In this document: positions 1 to 12,837 of the stretch, piece by piece
Layout: each line of letters begins with the position of its first letter
Position numbering within the stretch: position 1 is the stretch's first letter
From: Caprimulgus europaeus
Taxonomy: Eukaryota; Chordata; Aves; Caprimulgiformes; Caprimulgidae
Direction of reading: 5' to 3'
NCBI GenBank assembly: GCA_907165065.1
Contig: OU015523.1
Coordinates: 27,245,834-27,309,833 of the forward strand
DNA length: 64,000 bases
Program-made: the position numbers and the translations under genes
Notes under the pieces: generated by a model
Told to the model about the DNA's origin: nothing
What the model saw: the letters and a program-made list of their open reading frames with translations, nothing else
Databases searched by the model: none

Positions 1-286
1 CCAGGCTTCTGTGTGTCAGCTCCTCAGCTTCCAGGCAAAGAAGAAAGAGAAAGACACAAGTGCAGGGTTTAAGAAGTACTTTATTTTCCCCTCAGCAGGT
101 TAATGTTAAGGCAATTTGAATTCCCTGGGGCAGCTGTTTATGCAAGATATTTCTAGGCAGCTCGTCAAAATGGAGTTCTGCTCCATGATTTGTGTCGTTT
201 AAAGAGCCCACATTGGCTGTACCAATTTCTAAACTAAAAGTATTGGGTTTGGTTTTCTGATAGCTGGGGAAGTGAAACTGCTTCAT

Positions 287-313
287 CCCCACCCTCCCAC
301 CCCACCCCACCCC
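287..313 (-). repeat. CCCCA-type tract; G-quadruplex candidate on - strand
   Basis: Six runs of three or four C (287-290, 292-294, 296-298, 300-303, 305-308, 310-313) are separated by single bases on the + strand. The - strand therefore carries six G runs with one-base loops, which fits the usual G-quadruplex pattern. It lies in a presumed MRAP intron, so any role is unknown. Confidence 0.75.
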
Positions 314-1110
314 ACGCCCTTTTTTTTTCTTCCTATAAAAATAGACATTTTTCCATGTCAGCAGTCTAGGAGGAATGGAGACTGTGTCATCTTTTATTCT
401 TCCTTCTCCAAATACCAGTGGGAGAACAGTGGGTTACGAGTTACAAAGAAAACACCAAGGGAAGTAATTCCACAGATAGTCATTTTTTTCCTTGTTTTGA
501 ATAAAATCACTAGTCAAGCAATGAATGTATTTTGTAGGTTTTCCTGTCTTTGCATAATATTTACATTCTAATACCTTCAAAAGCGACTGTTGGGTTATTG
601 TCTTCATGTGCTTGGAGGTATGTAGTTGAAGTAAGTTCAGCAAGTCTTTACCCTTTCTGCTGAAGATTAAATGTGAGAATTTCCCTTCAGGTAGCCACAA
701 ACATTCCAAATTTGCCAAAGTGTAGGATACCTGCAGGATAACAACAACTGCAGGTTTGGTTTTCTAGAGGGCCTCTGCTGACTGACTGCAGTGGGACCTG
801 AGCATTTGTTTAAGTGCATTGCTGAATCAGCACAAATAAATCATACGGTTGTCATAACCCCTGGGATGGGATTATAGCTCCCTAATTAAATTTTGCTGGG
901 GTTTTTTTGTTTGTTTGTTTATTTGATATAAAACAGAGACCTGAACCTCTGTTATGTGGCCTGTCCCTGAAGCCTTGTGAGACCATGTTTGTCTCATGAA
1001 AATTAATCTAAATCCAGCTATAAAGTCATGGTCTTGCTATTAATAGCGTTGTGCAGCTCTCTGTTTTGTAGCTTAATTGGCCCATGAACAGGTAGGCTAT
1101 TTAAAACCAT

Positions 1111-1124
1111 ACACACACACACAC
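1111..1124. repeat. (AC)7 microsatellite
   Basis: Seven perfect AC units inside the MRAP intron, followed by AAAA. Confidence 0.9.
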
Positions 1125-2285
1125 AAAAGGTGACTATAAAATTTAGCAGTATAAAGGCTTTTTATAGATTTTAAAAACATGTTATCCATGTTTAAAACAA
1201 CATCCTAACTGGAGGACTTTTAAAACAGTCAGGAAGTTTTTGTTTATCTCTCAAGAGTTGAAATGCCCCATGAGACCTGGAGCAAATTCGATCAGCTTCA
1301 GTGAACTCCATGAATCATGTTATTATCAGCTGCTTTTAAAAGATGAAACCAAAATAGCTCTGATAGGGAACTCTATAAATCCAAATTCTTTGTTTCTGTC
1401 CCGATGACTTTGAACACTGCAAAAGTTTGAGCCATCACTGGACCATGAGCTTGGGTTTTTTGGGGTTTTGTTTTTTTTTTAAACAGAAAGCCCCTAATTC
1501 TCCCTTGAGGAGTTGGAATTGGCCAGTAGCACCTCATCGCTTTTTCCCATATTAAGCTTGGGAAGAGTAGGTCAGAATATTGGCCCTCACATGCTAATTT
1601 ACCATCCTCTTGAATTAAAGCTCAGTAAAACATTTTTTAACAGAGGGAGAATAAAATAAGCTGACCCTCCACATTCTTATTTCTCAGTAGCCCAGCCAAA
1701 ACTCAGCTTTCTGGTAAGACTCTGGCTGGGTCAGATCTAGTTTTAGGTTTAAATGGAGCTGGAATAATTCCTCCTAATCTCTTTGTGGCTCTGATGACAA
1801 CACGTTCTGAACTTTTTCACAAAGAAACACCTCATCAAACATACTGGACCTGTTTCAAAGAACACAATGTTTTCTGTCCTTTCAGATGGAAGATTTATTT
1901 TATCTTGGTCAATATTTGTCTCTGGAGTCAATGACCCTTCTTTTTCACCTCAGTCTAAGTGAGTAGCCAGTTACGAATTCAGGGCATTTCTTGACTTGTG
2001 CCCTGCAGAACACCCAGCCTTTCAAGGCTTTAACTTGGATGTTCACCACCACCACACTGATCCCAGGAAGGAGCAATTTTCAATAAGTGACCGAATGTGC
2101 TACCGGGGCAGGAGCAGATTCATCCCATCTAACAGCGAGCCCCTAACTGAGGCAGTAACTTGTGCAGCACCATAGCCTTCATTCATGAAAGAACAACTCC
2201 CTTTTCTCCCTCAACCACCTTATACTTCAATATCACTGTTCACCCAGATCAGGGATCAGGTCATCTTTTTTTTCTTTTATTAATT

Positions 2286-2301
2286 AAAAAAAAAAAAAAA
2301 A
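2286..2301. repeat. Poly-A tract
   Basis: A run of 16 A preceded by a T-rich stretch (ttttttttcttttattaatt). No adjoining element with a recognisable body was seen, so I treat it as simple sequence. Confidence 0.9.
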
Positions 2302-3057
2302 GTTTTAGTCCAAATCAGGGGCAACAACAGTGGAAGGGTTTTAGGCTGGTTTAAACCAATTGTGAGCCCATACTTTGGTGCTAGGATCCACTTACTTGTT
2401 CCTTAAATGAACCACTTAATCCTGCTAAAATGGGCTGCATTTTGAACTATTTTATTATGATTACAAAAGTATTGCAGCTGACCAGGGGAAGGTTCACATT
2501 TTCTTCCACTGGACTGATGTGCTGTGCGAGTCACAGGCACTTTTTAACAAGCTTTCCTTGGTATTTCTCTCGGTAGAAAATGTTTTCAAGGCTAGAATTC
2601 CCTTGCTAAAAGCATCATCTTAAAGTTCATGGGTTGTACTTTTTCACCTAAGAGCAGGATTTGGTGAGGCATTGAGCAGTAACGGCTGAGTCTCGAGGAC
2701 CACATTGCTTACTGCACTGTGATTTTGTAAAAGAAACCGTATCCCCTGCAGAGATCAAACTCTGAAAACCATCCTAAGTGCTTAGTTTTGCCTTTTAACT
2801 ATATGCATGGTACTAGTCACCATCATGCTTGCTAGATTTTTTTTCCCAACCTCTCCCCCAGCCTTGGCCATGCATTGTTAAATGGCTGGGAGGATCTCAA
2901 GACTTTTAACAAATTGAGATTCAGATTCCTCTCTCTAAAAGGTTTCATTAAATTGAATCAATTAAATGACACACCTTTCTTAGAGATTATAAATTATATT
3001 ACTGTGTTTTATATTTTCTATGGTACCAATGACAGAATTACTGTGTTGTGTCCACAG

Positions 3058-3157
3058 ATTCCATTGTCATAGCCTTTTGGGTTGGGCTTGCCGCGTTTGT
3101 GACATTTCTTTTCCTGATTTTACTGTACATGTCCTACTCTGGATCAACTCCTGTAAA
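3058..3157 (+). CDS. MRAP: MRAP internal exon: transmembrane segment
   Basis: The exon is flanked by acceptor tgtgtccacag (ending 3057) and donor gtaagt (from 3158). It starts with two bases (AT) of a split codon and ends with two bases (AA). The reading frame gives SIVIAFWVGLAAFV, then a run of Leu/Ile/Phe, then LLYMSYSGSTPV. This matches the single membrane span of vertebrate MRAP, where human has SIVIAFWVSLAAFVVLLFLI and LLYMSWSGS. In the family this helix mediates MC2R binding and dimer formation. The preceding exon should supply the C that completes His. The alternative, the related gene MRAP2, is less likely because of the closer match and the URB1 neighbour. Confidence 0.88.
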
Positions 3158-3299
3158 GTAAGTACAACCAGAGGTAAAGTTATAGATCAATGTGATAAAA
3201 TAATCTGCATGGAACATTCATTCACTGCTTCAAGTGATCTAGCAATTACAACATTTATAATTGCACACAGAGGTGACACTTTCTATTTGGTTATTGTTT

Positions 3300-3960
3300 G
3301 GTTTGAGGTACTCTCAACCCACGGCTATTCACTGTTTGTATTAATCACCTGGATAAAAATAAATCCGTAACTGATGAGGTTTGCAAGTGGCAGGAAGATG
3401 GGAGAACAGTAAACCACGAGGATAGGCAGAGCAGTCTGGACTGCTTGGTATGTTGGCAAACAACACGCATTTTACTTACACCAGCTGTCCAGGTTGCATA
3501 CTATGGAAGTAGGAGTGTCTTTTACACACAGAATGGGAAAGTACCTCTTGTAAACCACACCTGAGAAGGAAGTAGGGACATGGTGGTAAAGCAGGTGAAC
3601 ACAAGCTCCCAAAGCAATTCTGTAAGCCGTGATCAAATTAAGAGAAAATTTATTGGTGAGATCAGGAAGATAATAATATGTGTGCCATTGCTTAGATGAT
3701 CCCAAGAACGTTGTCCTTCTGTTAGAATGCATTCCTTGAAAGGGGTTTTAAAGAAATTGGGAAGAATCGGGGAAAAAACTGATTTGAGTTCCAGAAACAC
3801 ATCCTAGAGTGAGAGAAATCAACTCAAATCAATTAGTTTCTCAAAGAGCCATGGCTCAAAGATGCTCCTTGTGAACTGTCTTCATCTTTGAGAACACTGG
3901 TGTCCAATTCAAGAGCCCCATGATAACTATGAAATGGTAAAGTACTGTACTAAAGTGCAA
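3300..3960 (+). mobile_element. Old CR1-like LINE fragment (RT 3' part)
   Basis: The + strand follows the order of a CR1/L3-type reverse transcriptase 3' region. Near 3335-3375 there is LFVLITWIKINP, a decayed version of the INDLD segment; then fragments resembling the kFAddtKmG stretch and a Glu-Asp-Arg stretch with a Leu-rich follow-up to about 3475. Near 3765-3855 the text resembles the CR1 block GTGAGAGA...CAAAGAG. Many indels and stops break the frame. Assignment is by remembered consensus, so the edges are approximate. Confidence 0.5.
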
Positions 3961-4307
3961 TGGCTGGAAGATGGTGCTACACAAACTCCAATGTACCACG
4001 TATTTTATGTGAGGGCAATGATTCACTAGAACAATTTAGAGTAGAATATTAAATGGGTTGTGATTAATTCTTTCTTTACTGTATGACTGAACATCTGAAA
4101 AACAGACATTTGTACTAATCCAGAAATTACTGTGAGGAGCCAATGGTTTATCACTCTCTGGCCTGTTATGCAGAAGGTTAGGCAAGCTTCTTTCTTACTT
4201 AAAATAAGTGTATGACTCAGTCTCTAAACACTTTCCAGTTCTTGTAGGTTAAATTAATTCAGTGAAATCATTGATTTATAATTGGCTGAAGATCTGGGCA
4301 AAGTTTC

Positions 4308-4325
4308 TTTTTTTTTTTTTTTTTT
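4308..4325. repeat. Poly-T tract
   Basis: Eighteen consecutive T in the MRAP intron. It could be the tail of a minus-strand retroelement, but the flanks were not recognised. Confidence 0.9.
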
Positions 4326-7300
4326 GCAAATCCTGGCAGGAGTCTGACAATACCTTCCTTCCCAAAGATGGCCCATATATACTTCTGTTCTTCAGCATAA
4401 TAAACCCACAGTAAAACTATAAATACATTTGGAGAGAGTAGTAATCAGCTGGAAGAGTAGCTGTGAAATTACTTGAAAATCCTGCCACTCATGGATGTGT
4501 AGCATTCGCAGTACCAGTCATCTTAGGAGTGAGACAACATGGTCAAACTGGGTTTTCTGCTGGGGCAGAATGTCCTGGAACTACCCTCAGGCCATTTCAC
4601 TAGTGATTAAAATTTACAGATGTGATTCCATCACTCTGAACTGAGTACCTTGATTTACATTTCAGGAGAGTACTATTCAGCATTAGGGAGACAGAGCTGG
4701 GTCTGAGCTAGTGAGTAGCCCAGTGAAGTATAATAGCATGTTCAGGCTCAGGGTGTGTGCAGCACACCTAGCTCTGCAGACACATCCCAGAGCTCCACGT
4801 TCCTATCATCCAGACTGTTTCTACAGCTGGGCTTGGCAAAACAGGGAAGTATCCTCCAGTGGCAGATAGCTGGGATAGCTAATTTGTTCTAGTAGGGTGT
4901 TTCCACTTGAAACCTCTGTGACTGAAAAGAGAAGCTGCATAAATACATTCATGGTTGACAGACAAGTTCCCAGTCTCCTAAAAGACTACAGCCCCTGTCC
5001 TGTGAAGGTAGCCACAGCAGATGTGCCTGATGGAGACGCAGCACCCGCTGACGTGCAGTGCCCACATGTTGAATGGGAATGCAGTTCTCTTGCTGCCTGT
5101 GATTTTGAACTTTGTCTAAGGACAGGTTTCTGTTTGCAGCTTTCTACATTTGGTTTACTTTGTTTGCTGCTAGTTTTTCTGGCAAACATGTTTTATGCAA
5201 ACAAGGATGCATTTGCCCACCGCTCCTCCTAATCTGATCAGGACGCAGAAAATTCAGCTCAGCAGATTAGGCAGAGGTTCAAGATTAGGTCACAAACAAG
5301 CAGAGGGATACGAGTATAATATGGCAGTAAAAAGAAGCACTAACATTCCAATTTATTGGCACCCTAAGGCCTCTGGCATGCTCACAAAAGGTAACAACAA
5401 CAATAAAAAAGGCAACTTGCCCAAATAAACCACAAAGCAGCAGGCAAGCTAACAATGCAAGAAATGCATAGAAATGGGCATAAAATTACAGGGTAACAGA
5501 GGCATGTTCCCATTAATTTACTTTTCCTAAAAAGCTGTCAGGAGAAATCTATGAAAAGTATTACTTTTAAAAAATATTTCACGTTTGCATCATGTTACTG
5601 AATGAAATACTTGGCTTAAAAATATCCATATTTATCCCTAATATGTTCAATTTTGCTCATTGAAAAAACCGTCGTGTACAAGGCAAGTCTAGGAATGCTT
5701 TGTGGAGAGCCCAGGAATCATTAATGGAAAGCAGTATTGGATGGGATTTGCTTAGGCTTTGAAATCATCCTGTCTTATAATTTTTCTAGGCTTGAAACAC
5801 ACTGTAAGAAAACAATATTAGGACTGAAGAGACTATTCAACATCCCAGCACTTGCCCTTTTTGACAGAGTTCCATTTGGTTTTTAACCCCCACTCCTATT
5901 ACATTTCTCCCAGTTCCAGCAGTAAAACAAAGCGGGGTGCCTGAAAGAAGTTCTTCCTGTTAATTTCCACCATCCTCCACTGTTGCCTTCTTTTTATGTA
6001 ATCCATCCCTTACCCTTGATGTGACAACCATCTAATTTCTGTACTGAAACCTCCTGTCTCTTTTCCCATGACAGTTCTGATACATTCTCCCAACAAACGT
6101 ACATCCACGTCACTGGTCAAGGCTGGGGAACTTTTACCTTCGCTGTAGCTGTGCTCATCCATCTCTCTGTCAAGCCCAGGGGCATATAGGGTAGCGTGTA
6201 CTCTTCCAGCTTGCTCAACCGCCTGGCGAAGTGAGCATGCTTCCAAGTCTGGCAGTTCACAAGGGTGTACCTGCTTGCTTCAGTTCACTGTCCAGCAAAC
6301 CCCCGCCACCGCGTGCCAGCTGTCTTTCGTGTCAGCTGGATCTCTGTGCGGTCCCTGAAGGTTCCCTTTTGACCTTGTAGAACCTGCAGTGATTATCTCT
6401 CTTCCACCACTGTGGACACCGAGGTCTTACTACTTTGGCAAGGGCGTGCCATCTGCCACAGTATAGTCTGTTGATTTCTACCTGCATATCTGCACAGAAA
6501 AGAAGTCAGTGGAAAAGTGTCTTCTGAAAGGCACATGCAACAACTAGATCAACTTATGCCACAGCATAATCCTTAGACACTGAGAGGTCCTGGATCTGAA
6601 GCCATGATCTGATTGCACCACACTCTTCTCTGCAACACAAAGTAATTTGGTGCTGTCAGATGTGTGAGTTTGGGAGAATGGGGAGGGTTGATGCTTGCAA
6701 GAGAGCTGCAGCAAGGAATCCATGTCTCAGTGCCTTTTGTCACCATTATGCTATCCCTACAGAAACACAGAAAAAAGGTTTGGGGCATGGGAACAATTAT
6801 TTCAAACCCATTAGCATGCCAAGGCATTTGATTAACCACACTGCTGTAATCAAGAGCCACTATTAATATGTTTCTTACCATCCAAAATGGTACAGAAAAA
6901 TAAGCATTAGTGGCTGAGACAATTCCCAGCCAAGGCTGGAACTTCAGGCAGTGGAAGAAGGGCAGGGAACGTTCCTTCCTGGACCTCTCCAGAGGACATG
7001 CCAGTTTCCCAAGCATTTCACTGGAGGCTGTGCATTCCCGACAGCTGTGGCTGAGAACACTGTGGACATCCAAAAATCTTCTGGCTATCACTTTCCTACC
7101 AGACAGTGTAATGTAGGGGGAAACAAAAAATTGGGTACGCAGAGAGTGGGATGCATGTCTCTGCGTGTCTCATCCCTTGTCCACACTTCTTGCTGTCACA
7201 GGAGCCTCAGAGAGGCTCAATCGAGGGGCTCTGGACTCCGTGGCAGTATGAGCCTTGCTGGCTTCACAGAGATTTCTTGCAATAAGAAACCCAAATCAGT

Positions 7301-9739
7301 GTTTAAATATTTTTTCCCCTGACTACTACCAACTTTTACCCAACGTTTCTGGGGCATATGGTAACATAGTTTGAGGATAACACTTGCCAGAGATGTGGAA
7401 GTTGGCTTGAAAACATTTGTTGTACAGCCAGCTTTCTTCTCAGTCTGCAGGTGAGAGTTTCCTTCACAGACAGACAGATAAGCTCTGATTTGGTGGACAG
7501 ACTGTACAATGTCCACGTGCTTTTCAATTTTTTGCTCCATCCAGATCAATTGCAACAGCTGCTTCATTCCTGGAACTGGAGAACTAATTTGGATATTTGA
7601 CAGCTCAGGGAATTTGGTCCCTAGGACAGAAAAAAAAAATCTATAGCAATATCCTAGATCTTACATGAGGACAAATAGTTTTCAGAGGATTGGGGTTTGT
7701 TGGGTTTTTTTTCAGCTTACCTTCAAGATTGTAATATTCATTAGTGAACAATATAACCACCATATATTACAATAACAAAACAGTACCAATTGCTGTACAC
7801 AAAAGCAGTGAATCTGACACTCAAGGCACCATATTCTCCAGATGACAGTAAGATGTGGGCATGCTACCTTGTCCTTGGGGAGAGGAAGTCCATTTTAATA
7901 CTATCATAAGAAGATCCTCATGAGAGGTACTTCTGTGGCTAAGCAGACCATGCTCCTGTTTTCTACTTTCTTAAGGCAGCTGCTTCTATTCTCTACTTTC
8001 TTCAGCCCTCTCTTTCCTATCACAGTAGAGTGTTTCCTGGAACAAGGTAATTTGTCTGTCTCTAAACTCAAGATATACTCAACTGCAATCTCTACCTACT
8101 GTCTCTCACTAGTGGTAATCACGTATTCTCACACTCAGGTATCTTGAACTTCCTCGCCAAGATTGGCTAAGAGCTCAAAAGGAACCCAGTTTCTTGGTGA
8201 AACTTAAATGTCATGGTCAGGACTCTCACGAGACCAGTCTTTGAGGTCTACATGACTTGTCTGCATATATTACAGCATCATTCCTTGTGTTAGGAGAAAC
8301 TGAGACAGACAGGTCTTTACAGCTGGCTTCCCACATACAGTGTTCCTGGGGATCTATTCCAATTTATCCCCAGTACAGTTTCTAAGGGATAAAGATGTCT
8401 TTCACATCTCCATCATCAGAACTTTCCTTTTGTGTTGATAGGCTCAGCTGCCTTAGATGTGAGCAGCTGTCAGAGCCACAGGAGCAGAGGCTGTAAAAAT
8501 GGTTAGCTATGAACTGTCAAGGCCTGTCAGAAGACTTCAGCCACCAGACCTCAAATTGCAGTGTCTTCACAGGAAGGTGTTCCCACTCCTGCCATCTAAA
8601 GAAACATGCTCCATACCTTTTAGCAGGTATCACACCACTGGTGAGAGGCCTGGGGTTGGTATCACACTTGGTAGGGTGGTGCTGAGGTTGCTCAGAGATA
8701 ACTCACCTCCAAGTGAAAACTAAGGGGTGGGGGTTTTGTTTAGCACCAGCCACTGTGTGAATGCATGTGTGAATTCAAAGCCAGGAGCTGAGGTTGCTTA
8801 CCAGTAGCCAGTGTCTCTCCAGAAATCCCATGCACTGAGGCTCTGCAGTTGAGAGGACACCATTTGCTGGATGTGAGGTCAGAACATCCCATCTGCTGCC
8901 ATCTAATACTGACCAGACAGACATTTACAAGTGGCAATCAAAGGAGTGAAATAACTCTTGAGCCATGCATTCAAATAGTGTCCTATGAACAACTGTATTA
9001 TCAAATCCAACGTTACCTCTTCAGAGGGTGCAGAATGCCCCATCCAGGCACATCTGAGGTTACCTCAGCTCACTCTCAAGGGACATAAACCAAACCACAG
9101 ACAACTTGTGCACTGGAGGAGATTGGAGAGTGGTGCCCACTGAAGGCAGGGATGCAGCCCCCCCAAGTCTCTGCCCAGGTGCTGTACCTCTGCAGAGGAG
9201 AACAAGTCCTTGTATTTATTAAGTTGGTCAGTATTTCTCATTTCTCTACCTAATTAAATCACAATGCCCTGTCATTGCATCTTGGCTTAATTGATAAACT
9301 TCTTCAATAAAATTAGGGCTAAACATGTATTTGCATGTAAAAAATATTATAATTGTTCATTAATGAAGAATGACAATAAGTTGACATTGTAGATAGATGG
9401 TTTGATAAATACATGAAATTGTGGAATCACAGTATCACCTACTCCAGACTTTCAAGATCATGTCTGTCCCCAGAAGAGAAATCCATAAATACAAAACATT
9501 AACTCTACTTATTTTTTCTGAATGTCTTAAGCTTTTCCGTGTGCCACAATTCACTGTTTTCAGGGAGAGCAGTTTATGGAACATCTGCGGTTCTCAATGA
9601 ACAGTAGCATTGCCAGCCTTTAAAATTAATATATTAAAATTGTTTGAATAGGTCCATCTTACCTGGCTGTCCACTCTGTGCTACAGGACTGTTTGCTCCT
9701 CCTTGTATCCCTGTACCTTTATCTGCAGCTTTCATTCAG

Positions 9740-10330
9740 AGTGATTTTATATTTACTTCCAGATCACTGATGAAAATGCTGAAGAGGATTGGGTGCCCAT
9801 GGGGCCCTGCTAGAAACAGCCACAGGCAGAGATCATTCCCTAGTTACTGTCTGAGGAGCCTAATTCACATAACACCTGTTTAATGGGGCTTATGTATCAT
9901 TCTTTTTAAAGAAGGCATGATGAATAGCAGGTGAAATACCTTACTGTAGTTTAAATAGCTACATATATGCAGCTCCCTTTATCCTCCAAATGGTGTTCCA
10001 CTCAAAAAATAACATCAGACATTTTTCACTGTACCTGTCTTTCTCTAAAACCACACTGTCTGGAGTTCGTTTTTCTGTCCGTTGAAATACTTTTTCAGCT
10101 GTATCTTATCTTAGCATTAATTCCATTATTTTGCCTGGGACTGAGGTCAGCTGCACTGCTTTATAGTGACCTGGCATGAACAGGTCATGCACTGTGAGTA
10201 CTGGGACACTAGGGCTTCTCCAGCCTCCTCAAACTTCCCTGCTGTTCCAGGGATGGTTAACCATTAACAAGAGCTGGCCAGAGTTCTCCTCAGACAGTCT
10301 CCAGGTCTCTGGGATGCAAGTTCTCCAGCT
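9740..10330 (-). mobile_element. Old CR1-like LINE fragment, minus sense
   Basis: Read on +, the segment has the order of an inverted CR1 RT region. It runs ccagatcactgatgaaaatg, then gaggattgggtgcccatgggg, then a degraded 'caaaagccttactgaagt' block near 9940, then tgcctgggactgaggtcagctg near 10132, then actgggacactagggcttct and a Leu-rich antisense block to about 10320. These are typical landmarks of the complement of CR1 ORF2. Divergence is high and all frames are broken. Edges are approximate. Confidence 0.55.
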
Positions 10331-11758
10331 GATTTTAAAATATGGATAGCTAGCTGATGATATTTAACTGCTTAATGGACTGGAAAGAAAACATCCTGGT
10401 TTGGTAAGAGTATTTTTGTCTTGCTTCTGTCAAACAGAGAGAAGAGCGATGTCTTGAATATGCCTGCATTATAGCAAAGAAAACCCCAAATCTGCCTGCC
10501 TGTGGTGGGCCCAGTGCTGAGACTTTGGGGGTTTGGTTTGGTTTTTTTAATTACCATTAAGCAAAATCCCTGTTGTGTTAATCTTGTCAGGCACAGATAT
10601 TTAAGTTTTCATTAGCAATTAATCAATATAAATTTGAAGTTATAAAGCTTATATTTCCCTTCCTCCAAAATATTAAAAATAATTTTCCTTTTAATCCCAT
10701 TTACTTAATCTTTGGGGTTTTTTTTAGATCTTGGTTGTTATGTTTGTCTAGCCACTGAACCACTGGCTTTTCATCAAACACGTGTTCTTTCTCGTCTCTG
10801 AAGCCATGACTCTGGGACATTAATAAGACTTTTCAAAAGTTTTCCATTTTCATTCTCACTTTTGGGTTCCATTTTTTTTCCCCATGTAATTTTCCTCCCC
10901 ACCTTTGAAGCTCTAAAGATACAGTAGTAGTTTGGATCTTGTGGTCAGTCATACTGAATGGAACTTGCTGCGTCTGGGCTGGGACTCATCTGCTATTTAT
11001 TTTTAAGCATGAAGTTTGGGAAACTGCTGGGAAGAGAGCTCAGGGAGGAGGAGGCAGGGTGCTCTCTGCAGGTGTGATGTCATTGCCCCCTCCACCCCAC
11101 TACTAACTTGTTTTTCTGGCAGAACCATACATTTTGTGGTGTTATTATTTGTACACTGGAAATTTCCTGCTACCCTAGTCCTACCCACTCCTTTTTAGGT
11201 CTGTCCCATTTTCTTGCTCAGATCCCCACCAGCCCTTAGAGCTGTGTCTTGCCTTTTCCCAACCCCAGTGTCAGAGAATCTCTCCCAGATATCACAAATC
11301 CCTCTTGTCGTTCTCCCAGTGACACCCATTCAGTTGCATTAAGCTCTTACTGCTCTTCTCTTTCCCAGGAGCAGCTGTGACAATTCCTTCACCCTCAGTA
11401 CAGAGCAAGTCATAGCAAAGTTTCTAGTTTCCTCTTTAAAAATCCAGCTAAAGAACCAAACTGAAGGTCCCATCTTGAGAGGGAAGAGGGACCCACCACA
11501 TGTCACTCACAGCTCACCCTTTTGCTGTTGGTTATACTCTATTTCCAGGTAAAGACATGACTCCCATGGTTGATAAAGAGAGATGAAGTCCAAAAGCATC
11601 TCTCATGCTGGATTCAATGTCTTTTGTGGTAGAAGAACCATTTTCTATATTTTTTTTTTTAAGCTTTGATAATGTACTTCCATATGAAACTGCTACTATG
11701 TGTTTTCCAAACAGGTGTCCTGATAACTGTACATTTTTTTTCTCTCCACACATTGCAG

Positions 11759-11909
11759 ACAAGTGATTGTAGGGAACCAGACAGAAGAAAGCAGTTCCAA
11801 CAGTGAACAGCCTCACTGTGATGATCTCGGTAGCCCATACTCAGATGTTGTTGCTTCTCAAACACCTACCTCCCTTTCAGATGAAACTGGAATTCATGGA
11901 AGGATCTGA
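11759..11909 (+). CDS. MRAP: MRAP terminal coding exon (C-terminal tail)
   Basis: The acceptor is a strong pyrimidine tract followed by cattgcag at 11758. The single base A completes the AA left by the membrane exon (Lys), and the frame stays open for 49 more residues to TGA at 11907-11909. The tail begins QVIVGNQTEESSSNSEQ and ends SLSDETGIHGRI: Ser/Thr rich, mildly acidic, with one NQT sequon and one Cys. It is much shorter than the human MRAP-alpha tail and shows no obvious similarity to it, which fits the poor conservation of this region. The assignment rests on phase match, splice signal and position; an unseen extra exon in the 8.6-kb intron is possible. Confidence 0.72.
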
Positions 11910-12837
11910 GCCTAAATTAAAACTGGAACAGATTAAATGATACCAGTACAGTTCTCCTGACTGCAGAGAAAAGCTCAATGCTGTGACTGCCTATTAAACA
12001 CTGATACCACAAACCTGAGTTAGTTCAGGAGAAGAAGAAAAAGAAAAATGTCTTTCAACAAAGAACAAACCTGAAAAATCCTGGATGCATAAGTGGAACT
12101 CCTAATGGCCATATTCGAGCAACGTTGCTGGAGTTACCTGATCAATATTTTAGATCCTGATGATGATGACTGTAAAATTTCTCTCTCTTTTTAAAGCAAG
12201 GGTTCAGACTCAAACAGCTCCCCCAGTTACGTGGTGCAAAGGGTGTGCTGCCAGTTAAGTGCTTCTCATGAAGACCCATTTGGCTGAGAGCAGATTTACT
12301 CCTCCAGCAGAAAGTCTATCCCAGTTACTCCCCGAGTCCTGTAAAGAGTTCGGCCTTGCTCACCCTAATGCACACTGAGTCCTGGTATCCTCAGGGGTGT
12401 CTCCAGCATCGGTTTTCACTGGGTTGTTTTGCTGTGAAAGAAAGCAGCACACCATCGATCTCACTGAACAAGCAGCGTAACCAGTATTGTTTCTATATCA
12501 TAAGAGCCACAATTCATCTATTTCTGGCTCTGTCCTCAGGTCACACTCATCAGCTGCATCTTAGTGACACCTCCACTTGGTCATCCTCTGAAAAATGAGC
12601 AATAATGTCAACTGCAACATCAACAAGAAAACTTTGCTTTTAGAGGGGTTACAACTTCCTTCACTAACGTAAAGCTCAGCAATTCCCTCAAGGATAGACT
12701 ATTATTTTTATTTACATTTCTATTGCAAAAAAAAATTTGGGTTACTTAAAATTCATTAAAACACTGATTACCTAGAACAGCCTTTAAAAGGTGAATGCCA
12801 GCACTAATCATCTCAAGTGAGTGTCTTACTGAATAAA
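11910..12837 (+). other. MRAP: MRAP 3' UTR (predicted)
   Basis: From the TGA to the first AATAAA on + there are about 0.93 kb with no long open frame matching a known protein. The UTR length is inferred from the position of that signal; no transcript evidence is available here. Confidence 0.5.
12832..12837 (+). terminator. MRAP: Candidate MRAP polyadenylation signal AATAAA
   Basis: This is the first canonical AATAAA after the MRAP stop on the + strand, followed by a T/G-containing stretch (ttagctttgcctgctg). The cleavage site would lie about 15-25 bases downstream. Confidence 0.5.

Larger units (their letters stand above)
1..3057 (+). other. MRAP: MRAP intron, 3' portion
   Basis: No coding exon could be supported here on either strand. 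The stretch holds a C-rich tract (287-313), a short AC repeat (1111-1124) and an A run (2286-2301). It ends in a splice acceptor, tgtgtccacag, at 3057. Open frames are short and have no splice or family support. Confidence 0.6.
3158..11758 (+). other. MRAP: MRAP intron between transmembrane and terminal exons
   Basis: This 8.6-kb intron begins gtaagt and ends with a T-rich tract and cattgcag. It contains two old CR1 fragments in opposite orientations and a run of 18 T (4308-4325). The longest open frames, for example 111 codons on + at 4897-5232 and 172 codons on - at 6573-7091, show no family resemblance and no splice logic. I see nothing else of note. Confidence 0.7.

Noticed and set aside
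1-3057. MRAP exon encoding the N-terminal ectodomain
   Set aside because: I searched for a frame with the Tyr-rich and Lys-rich pattern before the membrane segment, ending in a donor after a C; none was found, so it probably lies left of the window.
4897-5232. 111-codon + frame with a hydrophobic stretch
   Set aside because: It lies in the MRAP intron, has no recognised domain, and does not join in frame to the MRAP exons. Probably chance.
6573-7091. 172-codon - frame in the MRAP intron
   Set aside because: Composition is not protein-like and no family is recognised; overlapping + frames of similar length exist at the same place.
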